64,000 nt of DNA from Nitrospira sp. CR1.1 (GTDB lineage: Bacteria > Nitrospirota > Nitrospiria > Nitrospirales > Nitrospiraceae): contig WIAF01000003.1 of NCBI GenBank assembly GCA_014055465.1, positions 62,001 to 126,000 on the forward strand. The letters run 5' to 3'. Position 1 is the first letter of the stretch; each line of letters begins with the position of its first letter. The notes below the pieces were generated by a model. That model saw only the letters and a list, made by a program, of their open reading frames with translations. It made no database searches and was not told where the DNA came from. Shown one piece after another: positions 54,701 to 61,800 of the stretch. A program made the translations under genes and the position numbers.

Positions 54701-55107
54701 CGGAGTGTGTCCAGAATCTGGGAGGTGGTTACGGCGCCGGCGATACCGGCATCTTGGGCAAGGCATTGGACACGCGCCATGCCGGCCTTCACGCGGAATG
54801 CGTCCGGAGGCGGAACCGGCACGGCAATGAGGCCCGCGTAGAGCGCTCCCCAAAAGGCCTGCACGAATTCAAGACCAGGTGGATACACCAGAAGGAGTCG
54901 TTCCCCCGGCGCAAATTTGGCTTGAAGGTAGCCGGCAATAGACCGAGCACGGGCCACCAGGTCTCGATATGTCAGGGCCTGGTCGGCGCTCAGTCCATCA
55001 CGCAGATAGACGTACGCGATTTGCTCAGGCTGGCGCTCAGCCCGCCAACGCAGCACATCAAGAATGGTGTCGCCGGCTGGAATGGTAACCGGTGGATGTC
55101 TGACCAC
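45748..55107 (-). CDS. lipopeptide NRPS: FAAL-ACP-C-A-T-C-A-T-TE
   Basis: This 3119-residue synthetase starts at a GTG (55107). Domains: fatty-acyl-AMP ligase (~1-580, YTSGSTSAPKGVMVSHENM), carrier (LLGLDSLMAAE, ~637), condensation 1 (HHIVVDGWS, ~828), adenylation 1 (YTSGSTGHPKG, ~1319), carrier (GGHSLLATQL, ~1726), condensation 2 (HHIISDQWS, ~1925), adenylation 2 (FTSGSTGQPKG, ~2398), carrier (GGYSLLALRM, ~2784), thioesterase (~2845-3110). There is no epimerase or methylase. A2 pocket residues read D-I-L-Q-L-G-V-I-W, close to the known glycine code. A1 reads D-T-E-D-I-G-T-V-A, which I cannot assign; its two acids hint at a basic substrate. The predicted product is fatty acyl-X-Gly. The TE has Cys in place of Ser (GGTCTGG). 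No MbtH gene is nearby. Confidence 0.92.
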   Translation of the reverse strand: MVRHPPVTIPAGDTILDVLRWRAERQPEQIAYVYLRDGLSADQALTYRDLVARARSIAGYLQAKFAPGERLLLVYPPGLEFVQAFWGALYAGLIAVPVPPPDAFRVKAGMARVQCLAQDAGIAGAVTTSQILDTLRSQECAMPLDQWITNDRARSADITCWNEMHPRPSHLAYLQYTSGSTSAPKGVMVSHENMTAQSRCITAAGYYDARSVTLSWMPHFHDYGLVKGIIQPAWIGRPSYLMSPLTFLKRPLRWLEAIQRYEVTHSGAPNFAYRRCVESTTPEERAHLDLSGWQVASCGAEPIAADTIDRFAEAFAPSGFQREAFFPAYGMAEYTLLISLKREGVVPTVATLDAAALEQGAVIEARGDGRPVRRVVGCGIPVGDTRVVIAHPETRSRCALQQVGEIWLSGASTTQGYWNNPDETARTFRVRLEDTGEGPFLRTGDLGFVKDGEVFVTGRLKDLLIVRGRNHYPQDIERTAESCHAALRVGGAAAFTVEEAGEEMVVLVQEVERQATPLATEDLAAAIRAALSEQHDLHVPSIIFIRAGSLPKTSSGKVQRRACREQYLAGRLSVIGKSVAPLPLEHPSTVIHLDALHGLSGEARRRTIQEMVQKLLADRLGRTPESIAVDRPIALLGLDSLMAAEVLHRLEEAFRLPLSLQAILGGATPGDLTTTIEGGLVGEAIETPRTVRADGVAGNVFPLSENQAALWFLSQLDPQSAAANVSVLLPLPSDVKEDRLRQALESLGDKHAMLRTTFETRQEGPVQRVHDRLPLSWTKVDSTAWDWPRVRRESLETAAIPFNLTQGPLWRAFLYHGGQQTWLLLIAHHIVVDGWSMIQLVDDLKQRYASAETGPPEQASGSHELPAPYDEFVEWHRTQLEGQEGHRLAQYWTAKLAGDVPNYDMLYDRPETTVEPGHYAWHAFHIEGDLARRLKEFARTEGTTVYAVCLTALQVLLNRYTAQEDTIIVTPVFGRSRARFAHTVGDFVNMLVLRESLQPESTGRELLTQTKQTLLDALAHQDYPYARLVADLRSARQGPRAPLAQVLFVLQQFKLLAALDRRMSAPATLSSEGGLPAWEAYVIPQQSGQFDLCIELAESEAGFSGYVEYKDALFGADRIARLQAHFVRVLEGLVGHPSDRIGSLPLMSEAETRQTVLAWGQSSGAGEPEVCLHRVIEAQVRKTPGVVAVEQDGQSLTYRELDARANQVAHYLRRRGVGPGVVVGLCVERSPNLIVGMLGILKSGGAYLPLDADYPTVRLEYMLRDSEVRVLVTQQNQLVRLPATNPHTICLDSEWDQIAKFPDSPIEGTDALDNLAYVIYTSGSTGHPKGVMIEHRSIANYVRAITKIVDLTSRDRVLQFASLSFDTAAEEIFPCLAAGATLVLRTATMVDSVSGFLDRCRDLNLTILDLPTAYWHELVTRMDLEQLAFPPSIRTVIIGGERVLPQIVQQWAKLMGANVRVINTYGPTETTVAVTWSDLTGLGAHDEEVGELPIGRPIPHTSVYVLDRHQQPVPVGVPGELYIGGLGVARGYRGRPDLTEAKFIPDPFSTLPSARLYRTGDLVRWRADGQLDYRGRADRQVKIRGYRIELEEIEAVLNRHPDLERAVVEVREDQPGDKRIVAFMVPRPNNRLGLVQLREQLRTHLPAHMIPSTFIEMETLPLTTNGKVDRKALQVAADSRASKVELTSEFLAPRTPTEQVLADIWGEILQLKDVGVHDHFFELGGHSLLATQLVSRIQSLFRITLPLRQVFERPTIATLAEVITHTQAGEQPQQGRSDAAITRTRRGIPLPLSFAQERMWFLYRLSPEAAAYNIPASVRLHGPLNKPALRWAIGELVRRHEALRTTFAQVDAQPRQIIHDVLDPVWVEEDLRGLPAELREPRALELATAEARRPFNLEQGPLLRVLLIQLGDEDQVVILNTHHIISDQWSYGIIARELVASYNAFCAGRPFAVQPDLAIQYADFAQWQREWLTGSVLEAQLAHWKSKLTDLPVLSLPADRPRLPVHSFKGDHVSVDLSWSLVNRLKQLSVREGVTLYMVFLAGFFGLLHRLTQQRDLVIGTPIANRNRLESEELIGTFVNTLVLRTDVTGELTFRELLLKVRDLSLDAYAHQDIPFEKLVEELRPDRSHGGLPLVQVLFNFANTPFARTEFHHLSWTPYEVSRGAAQLDLGLSIDPHASRKAYLEFNTDLFDRTTAERWIAQYRQLMETVAEHPEAQLGRVSILTGQEQHRMLREWNATDRPVDQGVCFYQLFEAQVSRTPDAVALLCEGREWTYAELNRRANQLAHHLRDCGVGPDVVAPVFLERSPDLLISLLAVMKAGGAYLPLVPGLPIRRLAAMIEASHAAVLITNSNLVSGLPQHQLRVVCLDREGQALACQSEANPSPLSKPEHLVYVLFTSGSTGQPKGVEIEHRALVNLLRSMEQEPGITHRDVLVALTPLSFDIAGLELYLPLLLGAKIVLANRQQAMDGAWLQRELDHGAVTMLQATPATWRMILQSGWKGGRGVKVLCGGEALPCELAQELLTRAGSVWNVYGPTETTIWSTLERVRSAERIISLGRPIANTQVYVLDSNREPAPVGIPGELYIGGMGLARGYRGQPQLTAERFVSNPFRPGERLYRTGDQVKWLPDGRLDYVGRIDYQVKLRGFRIELGEIETVLGNDPTVKQAVVIVREDVPGDKRLVAYVSPRDGSACDPAGLRRALREVLPDYMVPAAIVPLNEFPLTPNGKVDRASLPAPSAEPAHDGLQAIEPRNRIELQLVAIWEQVLGMTPIGVRDNFFALGGYSLLALRMFSAIERTFGTRLPMAVLFQAPTIEQLADVLADEGCTVRWRSLVAIQPEGKRPPLFAVPGVGGNVLVFARLAKLLGDDQPFYGLQARGLDGKEKPFMRVEEMAAHYIEEIRSVQPRGPYFIGGTCTGGLAAYEIAQQLTAQGEEVLLTIMESWHPRSYLNHWSRPPYLLWPLLFVWMKVTTYLRLMRRLPAREWAAFWKGKLQRMWSLMHHSEAAEHQDEFLYKDQVTYATFHAVARYELKPFHGQVLNVIASKHPLTNSGDDTRLVFGERALGMSRTVYLPAEDSGRLFVAPHVQELAHHLKAFWQEAETMLRKRPDGRGDGPTTKVA

Positions 55108-55389
55108 AGAATGCTCAACCTCAGTCGGATCAGGAGGCGTAGGCGAGCCCCCCTGCCCTAGACTTATTCGGATGACCTCTCGAAAATCATAAGTCTGACG
55201 AGAGTTTCCGTCCGGCTATCCTGTACCAGGTGAGTCTACGGCTTCATGGTGTCATCACAAATTGGAATCATATTTCCCTTCAATCCATGGTTCTCCCTAA
55301 TGGTGAAAGAAATTCCCCTCAACCTCGTGATTTCATTTGAATCTCACAGGCGTCCACGGTAAGCTGCACGTCTTTGTCTGACCTTGCGC
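55108..55389. promoter_or_regulatory. intergenic region between NRPS and tRNA-Ser
   Basis: These 282 bases hold the NRPS promoter (minus strand) and the start of the tRNA transcript. AT-rich patches occur near 55250-55330. I cannot assign a defined -10/-35 pair or a regulator site. Confidence 0.3.
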
Positions 55390-55477
<88 letters not shown>

Positions 55478-55530
55478 CCGAAAAGTGCCGTGTGGGATTG
55501 GGAAAACGTGCCTGTCGGATTGCCATCGCG

Positions 55531-55660
55531 AGCTGATGCGGTGGGATTCGAACGAGGGGGATCGCGGGGGAGACACTCCCCTGCGTGGGGAGACACGAGG
55601 GGGCAGGCCCCCTCAGTGGGAGCGCGCAGGCGCGACTTCGAATGCCCACCCTCTCCGCCA
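55531..55660. repeat. tRNA-derived fragments and hairpins (possible attachment-site remnant)
   Basis: At 55637-55660 the tRNA-Ser 3' end recurs (TTCGAATGCCCACCCTCTCC then GCCA), with one extra G compared with the gene. A T-arm-like GGTGGGATTCGAAC lies near 55538. Between them are two perfect stems, GGGGAG-ACA-CTCCCC (55567-55581) and GAGGGGGC-AG-GCCCCCTC (55597-55614). This is what a tRNA 3'-end duplication by an integrating element, or a decayed second tRNA, would leave. Confidence 0.55.
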
Positions 55661-55794
55661 TACAGAAGTGCCACACCCGAAGCCATTCCAATCACTCTAG
55701 GCGACGAGATAGCCACCGCCTTATACTCCCCTTCCTCTCCAAACATTAAATCCGCTCAATACCCACCGAGGTCATACGTGCACCTCATGACATG

Positions 55795-55918
55795 CGCTCT
55801 TGGCAGGTCGAGCGCCGCAAGCTCACGCGGCGTCTGATCGAACTCAGCGGGCTCGTCGTGAAGACCGGGGTCGTTGGATAGGCGTGGCATGGCCTACGGT
55901 GCGCTGCTCTTGATATCC
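55795..55918 (+). pseudogene. conjugal-transfer protein TraD (Ti-type) remnant
   Basis: One frame reads VERRKLTRRLIELSGLVVKT and then hits a stop. The next frame continues DRRGMAYGALLLIS. Together they match the small TraD family of alphaproteobacterial conjugative elements (R-x-x-R-T-R-R-L-I-E-L-x-G-L-V-x-K-A-G ... D-x-A-x-L-Y-G-A-L-L). The frameshift and missing start mean it is dead. It supports a conjugative origin for the neighbouring island. Confidence 0.5.
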
Positions 55919-56079
55919 ATATGCTCAGGATCGATTAAAGCGAGCATGCACGAAGGCGCAGACCGACCAAGGAAAGCGGGAGTTCGAGGCAGATCACGCG
56001 ACAGATACAGGCATTATCGAGCGGCTATTGTGCAGCAATCATCAGTGCATGGCATCGGCTCTCAATTTACCGTTTCTCG

Positions 56080-56886
56080 TCATTCGTCACCAAAGTTCAT
56101 AATGTCGAGATGCTGAGATAGCGTTCGTGTTCGTTCTCTATGGCGAGCGAGCCGGCGACGATGTTCGTCTCTTAGAGGAATAGGCGAGCACCACCGGAGC
56201 TCTGCGCATGCATGCTTGCTAAGCCTGGGCGAGAACTCGGGCCTGCCATCGTCGTTGAAGGTCACGAGCGCGCGGTCGAATGCGGCGTCCCAAAGGGCGG
56301 AAAGGAGAAGACCATTGTGCACGTCAAGCCGTTCGGCATCGCTGTCACATTCGCTCCAGGGTACGATGTGCGAAGCGCGCAGCAGGGCCGGGTCGGAAAT
56401 GCCGGTCAGGGGGCAACGCCCCTGCCAGTAATCCATCAGGCGGTTGCGGAAGATATCCTGCCCGATCCTCTGGACGACCAGCCGTTCAGCCTCCGTCGTC
56501 CGGGGCAAGCTTGCAACTTTCACCTCGAACTCCCGCAGCGGCGCATCGGGCAAACTGATGCCCAACTTGTAGACGCGGTGCAGCACCGCATAAAGTTCGC
56601 CGAGCGTGTCGAAGAGAAAGCGGGCGGGGCCTGGGCCAGGAACAACTGCAGCGGGTAAGTTCAGTTCCTGAATGACACTGCGATGGTCGAGCGCAAGGAA
56701 CCATGGCCCATGCGGTCCACCTGCAGCGAGATGAATTGTCCCATGCGCAGTGGTCGAGCCGAAGGCCGCCCAGCCAGCCTCCTCCCCCAGAATGCGGCGG
56801 AAGCCGTTCTGAGATGCGGCCTTCTGGCATTCCTCACGGACCACAAAGGATTGGGGCGATTCAATCATCCTGTTTTGCAGGATCAA
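56080..56886 (-). CDS. HNH endonuclease (HNH_2 type)
   Basis: This 268-residue protein has a C-terminal nuclease of the HNH_2 form: GRCPLTGISDPALLRASHIVPWSE near residues 159-182, then LDVHNGLLLSALWDAAFDRA and LVTFNDDGRPEFSPRLS. The conserved C, H, N and D are present. The N-terminal 130 residues are a separate domain of unknown fold (FGSTTAHGTIHLAAGGPHGP), probably for target recognition. Its start overlaps the stop of the SMC-like gene by 4 bases. In Septu systems an ATPase and an HNH protein work as a pair, and the same pairing appears here behind a methylase and a helicase. Confidence 0.88.
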   Translation of the reverse strand: MILQNRMIESPQSFVVREECQKAASQNGFRRILGEEAGWAAFGSTTAHGTIHLAAGGPHGPWFLALDHRSVIQELNLPAAVVPGPGPARFLFDTLGELYAVLHRVYKLGISLPDAPLREFEVKVASLPRTTEAERLVVQRIGQDIFRNRLMDYWQGRCPLTGISDPALLRASHIVPWSECDSDAERLDVHNGLLLSALWDAAFDRALVTFNDDGRPEFSPRLSKHACAELRWCSPIPLRDEHRRRLARHRERTRTLSQHLDIMNFGDE

Positions 56887-58862
56887 ACATCCATTCGAAA
56901 CAGACGTTCTTCTGCCGGCGTCGAACTCATTCGAAGTTTCACATGACTATCGCCCTGAAGCTCAGGCGGCGGAGCAGTAGTGGTCGTAATAATGTATTGG
57001 AAGCACGGCACTCTCGTCTTTTCCTCCCATTGATGCACGAGCTTGAAAAGACCGGCATAGAGCTGCCCATCCAAGTCCGCCTCACGCGGGCTGTCGTGAA
57101 CGAGGAACGGTGGCAGGTCGGCCTTCTCCTCGATGGCTAGATGGAGTGCAGCAAGATCGAAGGCGACGATCTTGAGCGAGTCCAGGGCCGCCGTGGACAC
57201 CTCGCCCCGTCCCGAAAATTCAGCATCGACCTTCAAGCCGTTGCCGTCCAGCTTGATGCTGCCTTGCACTCCATCGGGAAGCCAAGTGGCCATGATTCCC
57301 TGATATCTTTCCTCCAAAGTCCTGATAGCCGACCGAGCCCGCGACTGCCCCAGCTTCAGTTCTGCGCGCACTGCTTCCAGCGCAGCGGTTTCTGGAGGCG
57401 TGGGCTTCCCCTTTTTCTCGCTTTCACGGAGCGATCGCACGTCATCGAGCGTGCGCCTCACCAGATAGATGCGGTCCTGCACCTCCTTCGCAGCCGCTAG
57501 TGCAGCACGGCTGGTCGCATCGGCGGCCTTGGCCTCCGCCTCAAGCACCTGTTGTCGGGGAATGAGTTGCTGGATCAAGGCAGCGACACGTTTGACTTCC
57601 TGTTCCGCGGCGTTCGCTTCTGAGTCCAGTTCAGCAGCTTTCTTTTGCTTCTCCGCGATTGCGGCCCTAATCGCCGGGAGATCGCATCGTTCGAGTGAAA
57701 TCCCACAGCCCTTGGCCAAAACCTCATCCACCGGAACCCGGCAAATTTGACAGACCCTGACTCGACCTTGAGTAATATCGATCTCACCTATTTTCGCTTC
57801 CGAGCGGAAGCGTTCAGCTTCTCCTCGTTTGAAATGTGCCTCGTTCCCAAATTGCTGTTGCCTGGTCACCAACGCACCGCGCTCCTCATTGAGCGCCTTC
57901 AGACGCGCAAAGATCGAGCCGACATCCGGCGGCTTGGGTAGAGCGGTTCGCATGGCGGCGGCAAAAGCGGCTTCTGCCAGTGAAACCAGTCCCTTCTGGT
58001 CTATCGTGTCGTCAAACCCGACCTCGTCGCCGACGTTCAATGCGCGCCTCACCGCTTGCAGGCCTTCAGCATATCGATGTTGCTGATAGGCGTGGCGGCG
58101 ACGCTCCTCCTCGACTGCGGCCACGAGTTCTTGCTCGCGGGCGGCGGCAGCGCGCTCTTCCGCGTCGAGAGCGCGCAAGGCAAGGCGCACCATGGTCAGT
58201 TTGACTGTTTCACCCAACACCTGCGCGCGGGAACGGGTCTGGGTCTGTGATGAACGCCACGCGAGAATATCGGCCAAGCGACACTCCTGATCGCGCGTCA
58301 GCCAGGCCCGGAGCACATCCCAAACCTGGTCACAGCTGACCTCCGGCGGCGTCGCTCCCGCAATTGCCGAGAAGAAGCTGGTGATGATGACGGGGTCGAT
58401 GGATGTTTGATCGCCTTCACGGCGCCCCCGCGCGATCGCGCCTTCGACGGAATCCGCCTGAACGACGAACTCCCCGCCTGGTAGTCCCAACGGACGAATG
58501 GAAACCCAACACGCGCCGTCGATCAGAATCTCGGCCGCAACCAGGCCGTTCGGAAGCCGTGTCATGAGGCGCAACCACTGGGCGTCGGTTGCATAGCCGG
58601 GCTCGCCCAGACAGGCCCGGAGCAGGCGGCAGAAGGTGGTCTTGCCGCTGCCGTGGGCAAGGGCGCGGCTACCGCTGCTCGACATATCCGGCGTCCAAAT
58701 GATGTTGAGGCCGGGCTTCAGTGGGACATTGCGGATGAGCCTCTGTGGGTTCTCGAATATGGCCAGCCGGCGGATCCAGAGTCGAGGCTCGGCACGGCCT
58801 TCCGGCGCCTTTGGCGGACCGATCACCGAAGGAAACAGGTCAGCCTGATCAGCCACTGACAA
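56883..58862 (-). CDS. SMC/Rad50-like ATPase with zinc-hook-like centre
   Basis: This 659-residue ATPase has an N-terminal half-site with Walker A HGSGKTTFCRLLR near residue 69. Two long coiled-coil arms follow (AAAREQELVAAVEEERRRHA; ALNEERGALVTRQQQFGNEA). Between the arms is a Cys pair C-x-x-C (RVRVCQICRVPVDEV, ~372) with further cysteines (GCGISLERC). That is the position of a Rad50 zinc hook, though longer. The C-terminal half-site has a Walker B-like FLVHDSPREADLDG near 590. Its start overlaps the methylase stop by 14 bases, and its stop overlaps the HNH start. It likely senses or holds DNA and drives the HNH nuclease. Confidence 0.82.
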   Translation of the reverse strand: MSVADQADLFPSVIGPPKAPEGRAEPRLWIRRLAIFENPQRLIRNVPLKPGLNIIWTPDMSSSGSRALAHGSGKTTFCRLLRACLGEPGYATDAQWLRLMTRLPNGLVAAEILIDGACWVSIRPLGLPGGEFVVQADSVEGAIARGRREGDQTSIDPVIITSFFSAIAGATPPEVSCDQVWDVLRAWLTRDQECRLADILAWRSSQTQTRSRAQVLGETVKLTMVRLALRALDAEERAAAAREQELVAAVEEERRRHAYQQHRYAEGLQAVRRALNVGDEVGFDDTIDQKGLVSLAEAAFAAAMRTALPKPPDVGSIFARLKALNEERGALVTRQQQFGNEAHFKRGEAERFRSEAKIGEIDITQGRVRVCQICRVPVDEVLAKGCGISLERCDLPAIRAAIAEKQKKAAELDSEANAAEQEVKRVAALIQQLIPRQQVLEAEAKAADATSRAALAAAKEVQDRIYLVRRTLDDVRSLRESEKKGKPTPPETAALEAVRAELKLGQSRARSAIRTLEERYQGIMATWLPDGVQGSIKLDGNGLKVDAEFSGRGEVSTAALDSLKIVAFDLAALHLAIEEKADLPPFLVHDSPREADLDGQLYAGLFKLVHQWEEKTRVPCFQYIITTTTAPPPELQGDSHVKLRMSSTPAEERLFRMDV

Positions 58863-61800
58863 ACCTCGCCCAGATCACATTGTCTTCCGGTACGACGGCA
58901 GCGATGAGGCTGTCAACGTCCATGCTCCGTACGGAGCGGATCGCGAAGGCGGTGCGCTGAGCGTCGGCGGAAGCGGCTTCCAGCCCCGCCGGACTGAAAT
59001 GCTGCCCCCTTGCCCACGTCCCGTCGTTGCGCTCGTCCAACTGACCCGAGGTGAGCAGCGTCTCGAACATGGACCGCCACGCCACGTTGATGGCGGGGCG
59101 CAGTCGAACCGCGCCCTGTGCAGGCTGCGCCTCGGGACCGACAAGCCTGACCCATTGTTCCCGGTCGCCAGCGGCGAGCAGAGGCGTCAGCAGCGCGGGC
59201 TCGGCGAGACCGGCGATGACGAAGCGCACGCGCGAGCCATCGCTCGCGGGGTCCATTTGCCAAAACGCATACTGCGCTGCGTAGCGGAGACGGTCCCAGT
59301 GTTGAACCCTTGCCGGCCAGGCCCACGCGCCATTCGGCAGGCCTTCGAGAGGCGGCAATTCGACGGAGACAGGTATCGCGTCGGCCCCCTGATTCCCCTC
59401 CATCCGCTTCCACGCCTCCAGCACCAGGCGCTCGGTCCGGTATTCGCCGTGGAGGCGGATTTCCTTTTCCTTCAACACACGGAAGGTTTCTGACGGGTAG
59501 TCAGAGCCTTTAACCTTGGCAGGATCGAGGACATACCGCAGCTCTTCTTCATTGAGGCCGTATTTCCTAGCAAAGAAGGCGTCGAGCTCGGCGCGCAATT
59601 TGGCGCGACGATCCTCGTTCCAGGCGAATGGATTGCCGGAATACCCGAGATCCTCCGCCCAGGGCTTCATCGCGTGGCTAGTGTAAGTCAGCTCCAGAAC
59701 GCGCGGGCTGATGAAATCGAGGTCATTGGAAGAGAACGCTGAAGAAGCTAGAGTAGGAAACTGTTTCAGATAGAAATAGGTAAGGGAAGTTCCCCCAATT
59801 TTTTGGCGGGCCGCATAATCAAAAGATAAGGAAGTTATGCTTGCCAGAAATGCAGCGGCGAGTTGGGGTGAGTGGCATAAATAGAATAGCGGGGCCTTGT
59901 GATTCGTACCTACCCGCGGGAATACGCTGGCAATCACCGTCCGCTCGTCTGTTGAACGGCAGATATCGCGCCACCCCATGAGCCAGCGGGGTTGTTTGGC
60001 GACGATCAGTAGCTCGGCAAGGGCGAGCGCGTCCTTCGGTCCCTCGGCGATGAGGGTGAGATCGGTTTCCGCCAGTGGCGTCTCGCGTTGCATCTCCGCG
60101 CCAGCAACGAGCGTCTTAGGATCGAGCAGGAAGCGTTCGGGCGATGCCTTCAGCGCTCCACGCCAATCCTGTGCGCGACCGAGAAGGCGGACGATGTTGG
60201 CCTCTCGCGCCGGGCCTCCTTCGAGGGCAGGAACGGCTCCGGCCAGCCAGGTGACAAGCGCCTTGAGCACGGCGGCGCGCGCGCCTTCTTCCGGGTCTGC
60301 ATCCGCCTTGCGGCGTCCCTTTCCGCCTTCACCCCGAGCCTGCCTAACCGCGCTTTTTAATGCCGATGGCACGCGGGCGGCGCGTAGGATGACTTCTTCC
60401 TCGGGCACCCAGTAACGCGGCGACGGCTCGAAATCCGGGCTCTGCTTTTCGGCAAGGGTGCAGTCGCGGGCGCCTTCCTCATCGTCGCTCGCGTCGACCC
60501 CATAGGTCGACCAGCGATGATCGAATTGGTGGATCATCTTGGCTTCATAGAGCGGCACGCGGCGCTCAACACCCGCCGCCGTCTCCCGCACCCAATCCAC
60601 GCCATCACGCCCCCAGCCATCGGCCTCCATCCGAGCGGGCATGTGGAAGAAACCGGAATCACCAGACATATCGAACATGCGCTGGAATGTGATGCCCCAC
60701 GGATTGATGTCGCCGCCTTCCTCCTGCGGCCGTTCCTGGATCAATACGGGCGCGCAGGCATAGAGCTTCGCCGTTACCTCTGCATCGGCACGGGAACGAA
60801 AGACAGGAGCAGTCTTGGTGTTCGGGTTAATTGCCGCGATCTCTGCAGGGGTTAGGCGAAACCGCCGCTCCGAATTCGCAAGATCGGTTGTACGCAACAG
60901 CGAGAACGCGAACTCGGCACCCTGATTCGAGTGCCCGATTGTCAGCAGACAGAATGAGCTCCGATCATCGGTCGCCAGAAAAATCTTTCTCACCTCAAAA
61001 AAGCTATAAAGTGAGGCAAGGCGCGAGGAAGCCACCAACCAAGCGAAAAAGTACTGCGTTGTAGAATCGGTGGCGATGCCCGTTGGAACAATCACGCCTG
61101 CGCGCCCGGTTGGCTTGGCGAGGCGCGAGAAAAGCTCCGCGAAAAGCGCATAGGTATTGACGTCACCTCGACCTGTGAGCGGATAGCGGCTCGATGAACG
61201 GGCAAACTCGCTCGCTGCTTCCGCCGTGCGCTTGGCGAAGATAAAATCCTTCCACAGCCGGCCATCCCCGCTCTCGGGATCGGCCTTCTCCAGGTCGTCG
61301 ATCAGCTTCTGACGTTCCGCCTTGTTCCGCGCGGCGGCGATCGCCGGCGAACGCGCGGCGAAGAACTCCTGTTCCTGAAGCTTGATCCGCTCCCACGGCG
61401 GATTGCCGATCACCACATCGAAACCGCCATCGTGCTCCATCATCTCGGGGAATTCGATGAACCAGTGGAAGGCGCTCACCTTCTCGGAGGTCAGCCGGGC
61501 GCCCTGGCGCAGGTGCTCGGCAGGTGCCTGACCGCCTGCCGCCTGCCACACATGTTCGGTCAACGGCATGGCGTCTGTGCCAGTGGCGCCTGCCGCTTTC
61601 GGCGTGAAGAACGCCGCCATATAGAAATTGGCCGAGATATAGAGGTCGCTGGCCGACTTTAGATTTTTCCAATCGTCCGACGAACGTATCGCCTCGAAGC
61701 CTCGCGCCTTCGCCTCGACGCTCGCCAGATCATCCTGCGTCATCTCCTTCAGCTGGTGATCCCGCTCGGCAAGGATTTCGGGCGGCGACCAGTCCTTGAA

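Noticed and set aside
43201-55107. Siderophore pathway
   Set aside because: The exporter is of PvdE type, but there is no hydroxamate, catechol or TonB-receptor gene, and the two predicted residues give no iron-binding group.
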